16,942 nucleotides of DNA. It comes from Ignatzschineria sp. GTDB taxonomy: Bacteria > Pseudomonadota > Gammaproteobacteria > Cardiobacteriales > Wohlfahrtiimonadaceae. Location: contig JASLEF010000194.1 of assembly GCA_030151245.1 (NCBI GenBank), positions 1 through 16,942 on the forward strand, in the 5' to 3' direction. Shown one piece after another: positions 14,770 through 16,942 of the stretch. Under the pieces are notes generated by a model. That model had not been told where the DNA came from, searched no databases, and saw only the letters and a list, made by a program, of their open reading frames with translations. Position numbers and translations under genes: made by a program. Numbering within the stretch: the stretch's first letter is position 1; every line of letters begins with the position of its first letter.

Positions 14770-15762
14770 TTAATGGAGAGAAATCTTGATGCAGTTAGAT
14801 TGAAAAAGTTGGTAACCATGCAAGGTTCTCTCTGAAAGATACTCACTTGTGAATAGATAATTTTTCACATTTTCCACACTATCTAAATTTAACTGCCCAC
14901 TCCCACCAAATCCAAATAGAGAGACTGAATAACCACTCTTTAAATAGCTAATCACAATCTCTTCAACCATCTGATCAGGAATTAGCACCTTACAACTTTC
15001 AAAGTAATTCTCTTCATCTCGTGGATGAGGAATATAGAGATCAATAGGGTTATTAAGAAGAAATCTATTTAACTCTTCTACCAGCTCTTGAGCTTGCTTT
15101 CTCTCTTTAACCATATCGCGATAGACAGATCCCACAAGAATCTTAATCTCTCGGGATTCCTCCTGCTGAAGGAGTTGATTATCGCTTATATCTCCCTTTG
15201 CATCTTCCCGTATATCTTGATAGAGCGGAATAAATGTTGTCCTCTCAACAACATTAGGGATTTTATTGTAGATTGTGTAATGATTTTTTGTCGTTTTTAA
15301 AACATCATCCATCCAATAACGCCGACCAAAGAGGCTTTGAAAGAGTCTGCGAAAGGCACTATATTTCTTATAGCGGTAGAAGTGAGAATGAGAGTTTACA
15401 TTTTCTGTACCATCATCAAAGGTATATAAGTTTTGATACTTAATAACAGAGAGAAGATGATGATAAAACCGCTGATTAAGATTAGCTAAATAGATATTTT
15501 GAACATCGTGTAATTTAAGTTCATCGACTAATTTTTTCGCTCGGCTATTTAGATAATAACTTCCGCTCTTTGTTAGTTCTTTATCCTTATCAAAAAGGTA
15601 GAGATGATCAGAGATCTTTTCTATTTTATCTAAATAGAAGCTATTTCGTTTATTGGGCATAATTCCTGTGAATAAAACCGTAACTCTATTCAATCTTTTT
15701 TCCTCAATAATGCGAATCGCAATTTTGAGTTGTAATGGTGTTGAACATAAAATTAAATTCAC
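14770..15762 (-). CDS. GT52-family glycosyltransferase (LOS sialyltransferase family)
   Basis: A 330-aa protein of the Lst type. Segments in order match the meningococcal LOS alpha-2,3-sialyltransferase as I recall it: NLILCSTPLQLKIA at 2-15 (family NLIFCYTxLQMKVA), IYLANL (90-95), LYTFDDGTEN (112-121), HYTIY (161-165), FIPLYQ (177-182), ILVGS (208-212), YIPHPRDEE (243-251), then VEEIVISYLKSG and SLFGFGGSGQLNL, the counterpart of the FFSGAAL region. The catalytic-base region differs (GSVYRDM against GSPDKE). The donor may be CMP-sialic acid or another sugar, since some GT52 members are glucosyltransferases. No sialic-acid activation gene is in the window. The start is GTG at 15762, chosen because AGGAG lies 6 bases upstream and the family motif starts at residue 2. 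It is probably co-transcribed with the GT25 gene, 77 bases upstream. Confidence 0.82.
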   Translation of the reverse strand: MNLILCSTPLQLKIAIRIIEEKRLNRVTVLFTGIMPNKRNSFYLDKIEKISDHLYLFDKDKELTKSGSYYLNSRAKKLVDELKLHDVQNIYLANLNQRFYHHLLSVIKYQNLYTFDDGTENVNSHSHFYRYKKYSAFRRLFQSLFGRRYWMDDVLKTTKNHYTIYNKIPNVVERTTFIPLYQDIREDAKGDISDNQLLQQEESREIKILVGSVYRDMVKERKQAQELVEELNRFLLNNPIDLYIPHPRDEENYFESCKVLIPDQMVEEIVISYLKSGYSVSLFGFGGSGQLNLDSVENVKNYLFTSEYLSERTLHGYQLFQSNCIKISLH

Positions 15763-15839
15763 ATTTGGCTCCTATAGCCTATAACCAAAAATTGTAGCTT
15801 CAAGTCTATATAAGAGAAGAGAATCCTTTCCTTAGGCTA

Positions 15840-16604
15840 TCATTGCTTCTTCGGTTGGATCTGTTTTATTTTCCAAATCAATCTTCTTACCCTATTTTTA
15901 ATGCGGGCCATGATAGGTCTCTCCTTTAATAACTTCCGCTTCTTATAATCATGTCGTTTTCTTTTAAACTTTTTTCGTTCTAGATAGATATCGGAATACA
16001 GCTCATGATTATCGATAATTCTAATATATTGAGGATAGAGGACATTGAAGGTATTCAACCAGCCATTTTCCCGAAAATGGATAAACATATCCGCTTCATA
16101 CTTGATGGGCAATAACCGCGAAGCAAGGCTCTTTGCAGCGGCTACGTTTATTGCGTAAGCATAAGTTCCAAAGGCGGTAACGGCTGTATATTCACCATAT
16201 TGATCAAAAGTGAAGAATTTTTTTCTTAAGGTGAGCTTATTCGCACGTCCTAAAGTAATCACTTTTGATTCCGAGGTCTCTAACGTTGAGGAGAGAGTTT
16301 CGCTTAACCTCACAAAGCTTTGGGGGAGAATAACATCATCTTCCAAAATAATCGCACTGGTTATCTGGCATTTAATCATCTCTTGATAAACTTTAATATG
16401 GCTTAAAGCGCATCCTATCTCTCCTAATGTGAGAGCACATTCAGGATAATCATAAACCTTTTCAGCAATCTCCTCTTTTGAGAGTGTCGCGCCATGAATC
16501 GCTTCTACAAATTCATAATCTTTCACCCCCAATGAAGTCAACTGCTGCTCCATCTGTTGCCGCTTCTCTTCAGCTTGTTTTAAATTGATTATAAAAACTT
16601 TCAT
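15840..16604 (-). CDS. GT25-family LOS glycosyltransferase (galactosyltransferase-like)
   Basis: A 254-aa protein with the GT25 plan: KVFIINLKQAEEKRQQM at 2-18 (strand plus the R that follows), YEFVEAIHG (30-38), LTLGEIGCALSHIKVYQEM (58-76) and the acidic AIILEDDVIL (84-93). The family includes LgtB, LgtE, Lex2B and LpsA, which add beta-galactose or related hexoses to LOS. The C-terminal 45 residues are strongly basic, consistent with peripheral attachment to the inner membrane. The start has a GAGGGAT site 4-6 bases upstream. It leads a minus-strand operon with the GT52 gene. Together they resemble the terminal galactose-then-sialate steps of LOS capping, an inference from family and adjacency. 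The acceptor and donor sugars are unproven. Confidence 0.88.
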   Translation of the reverse strand: MKVFIINLKQAEEKRQQMEQQLTSLGVKDYEFVEAIHGATLSKEEIAEKVYDYPECALTLGEIGCALSHIKVYQEMIKCQITSAIILEDDVILPQSFVRLSETLSSTLETSESKVITLGRANKLTLRKKFFTFDQYGEYTAVTAFGTYAYAINVAAAKSLASRLLPIKYEADMFIHFRENGWLNTFNVLYPQYIRIIDNHELYSDIYLERKKFKRKRHDYKKRKLLKERPIMARIKNRVRRLIWKIKQIQPKKQ

Positions 16605-16872
16605 TGATCCCTCGGCAACGCTCTACTTTCTCTCATTATTTAAATATAGTCATCTATTTTATATATATAACTTAGTAAATGTACTTAGTAAAAATATGTC
16701 ATAACAGTAAGTAAATGATACCTTAATTTAATAAAAGCGATACTTAAGTATCGTTAGAAACGGCAAAATATAGGAATAAAAACTAAGTTAGTCCATTCCC
16801 TTAAAATACGCTAAAATAACCGGTTATATAGGAACTATCGATTATTTCATACACTTTTTAGATGGAATCACA
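16605..16872. promoter_or_regulatory. Divergent promoter region between GT25-GT52 operon and glyS
   Basis: A 268-base AT-rich gap with no gene. For the minus-strand operon an AT-rich -10-like tract (complement of 16656-16669) lies about 55 bases before the start, without a clear -35. For glyS the best -10 is TAAAAT at 16812-16817. Two palindromes stand out: CGATACTTAAGTATCG at 16738-16753 (16 bp) and ATAACCGGTTAT at 16816-16827 (12 bp, overlapping the glyS -10). A 10-bp direct repeat ACTTAGTAAA occurs at 16670-16679 and 16683-16692. All are candidate operator sites. Confidence 0.45.
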
Positions 16873-16942
16873 ATGATTAAAGAGACGCTACTGATTGAAA
16901 TTGGGACGGAAGAGCTTCCTCCACGAGCATTGAACAATTTAT
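16873..16942 (+). CDS. glyS: Glycyl-tRNA synthetase beta subunit (5' end only)
   Basis: The first 23 codons of an open frame leaving the window: MIKETLLIEIGTEELPPRAL and on. LxEIGTEELPP is the invariant N-terminus of bacterial GlyS, the beta subunit of the alpha2beta2 glycyl-tRNA synthetase, which charges tRNA-Gly and carries the tRNA-binding and HD-like domains. The start is fixed by this motif; TGGA lies about 8 bases upstream as a modest ribosome-binding site. In most proteobacteria glyQ lies immediately upstream in the same operon, but here the upstream neighbour is a divergent glycosyltransferase operon, so glyS has its own promoter. It marks the conserved chromosomal flank of the polysaccharide locus. 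Confidence 0.92.
   Translation, partial: MIKETLLIEIGTEELPPRALNNL

Overview
The window is a surface-polysaccharide (O-antigen/capsule plus LPS or LOS outer-core) locus from a Gram-negative bacterium, very probably a low-GC gammaproteobacterium. The reasons are an E. coli-type UDP-glucose 6-dehydrogenase, a complete rml operon, an O-antigen-ligase-type membrane protein, GT25 and GT52 enzymes of the kind that decorate LOS in Pasteurellaceae and Neisseria, and the start of glyS (bacterial alpha2beta2 glycyl-tRNA synthetase, beta chain) at the right edge. I cannot fix the genus. Cardiobacteriales- or Pasteurellales-like bacteria would fit, but that is a guess.

Layout. (1) Bases 1-5576, plus strand: the tail of an unidentified gene, ugd, a GT2 glycosyltransferase, a Wzy-type polymerase, a second GT2, a hexapeptide-repeat acetyltransferase and a third GT2 of the rhamnosyltransferase type. 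The genes are tightly packed, with two ATGA overlaps. The part from about 1259 to 4720 is strikingly AT-rich (only 11 G/C in bases 2221-2280, against 30 of 60 in 7921-7980), which suggests an exchangeable, horizontally acquired serotype cassette. (2) Bases 5679-9020, minus strand: rmlB-rmlA-rmlC-rmlD, the full dTDP-L-rhamnose pathway, ended by a strong terminator at 5581-5628. (3) Bases 9021-9421: rml upstream region plus a dead N-terminal fragment of a LysR-type regulator. (4) Bases 9422-10018, minus: a DUF1643 protein. (5) Bases 10192-11460, plus: a WaaL/Wzy_C-family ligase or polymerase, ending in a bidirectional terminator. (6) Bases 11586-13522, minus: a GT4 and a GT32-like glycosyltransferase. 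(7) Bases 13684-14553, plus: a GT8-like glycosyltransferase. (8) Bases 14770-16604, minus: a GT25 enzyme followed by a GT52 (sialyltransferase-family) enzyme. (9) From 16873, plus: glyS, running off the window.

How it works together (inference). Ugd supplies UDP-glucuronate and RmlABCD supplies dTDP-rhamnose. The GT2 enzymes build a repeat unit that probably contains rhamnose and may be O-acetylated by the hexapeptide protein. The Wzy protein polymerises it, and the 10192-11460 protein is a candidate for ligation to lipid A-core. The GT4, GT32, GT8, GT25 and GT52 enzymes probably build core or LOS branches, with GT25+GT52 resembling a terminal galactose/sialic-acid capping pair. No flippase (Wzx), ABC exporter, initiating transferase or sialic-acid activation gene is in the window. 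I see no CRISPR array, tRNA, rRNA or complete insertion sequence. The locus is a recognisable type. The more unusual points are the LysR relic, the altered GT52 active-site region, the glyS start without glyQ just upstream, the DUF1643 gene inside the locus, and the repeat-rich convergent junction at 14580-14720.
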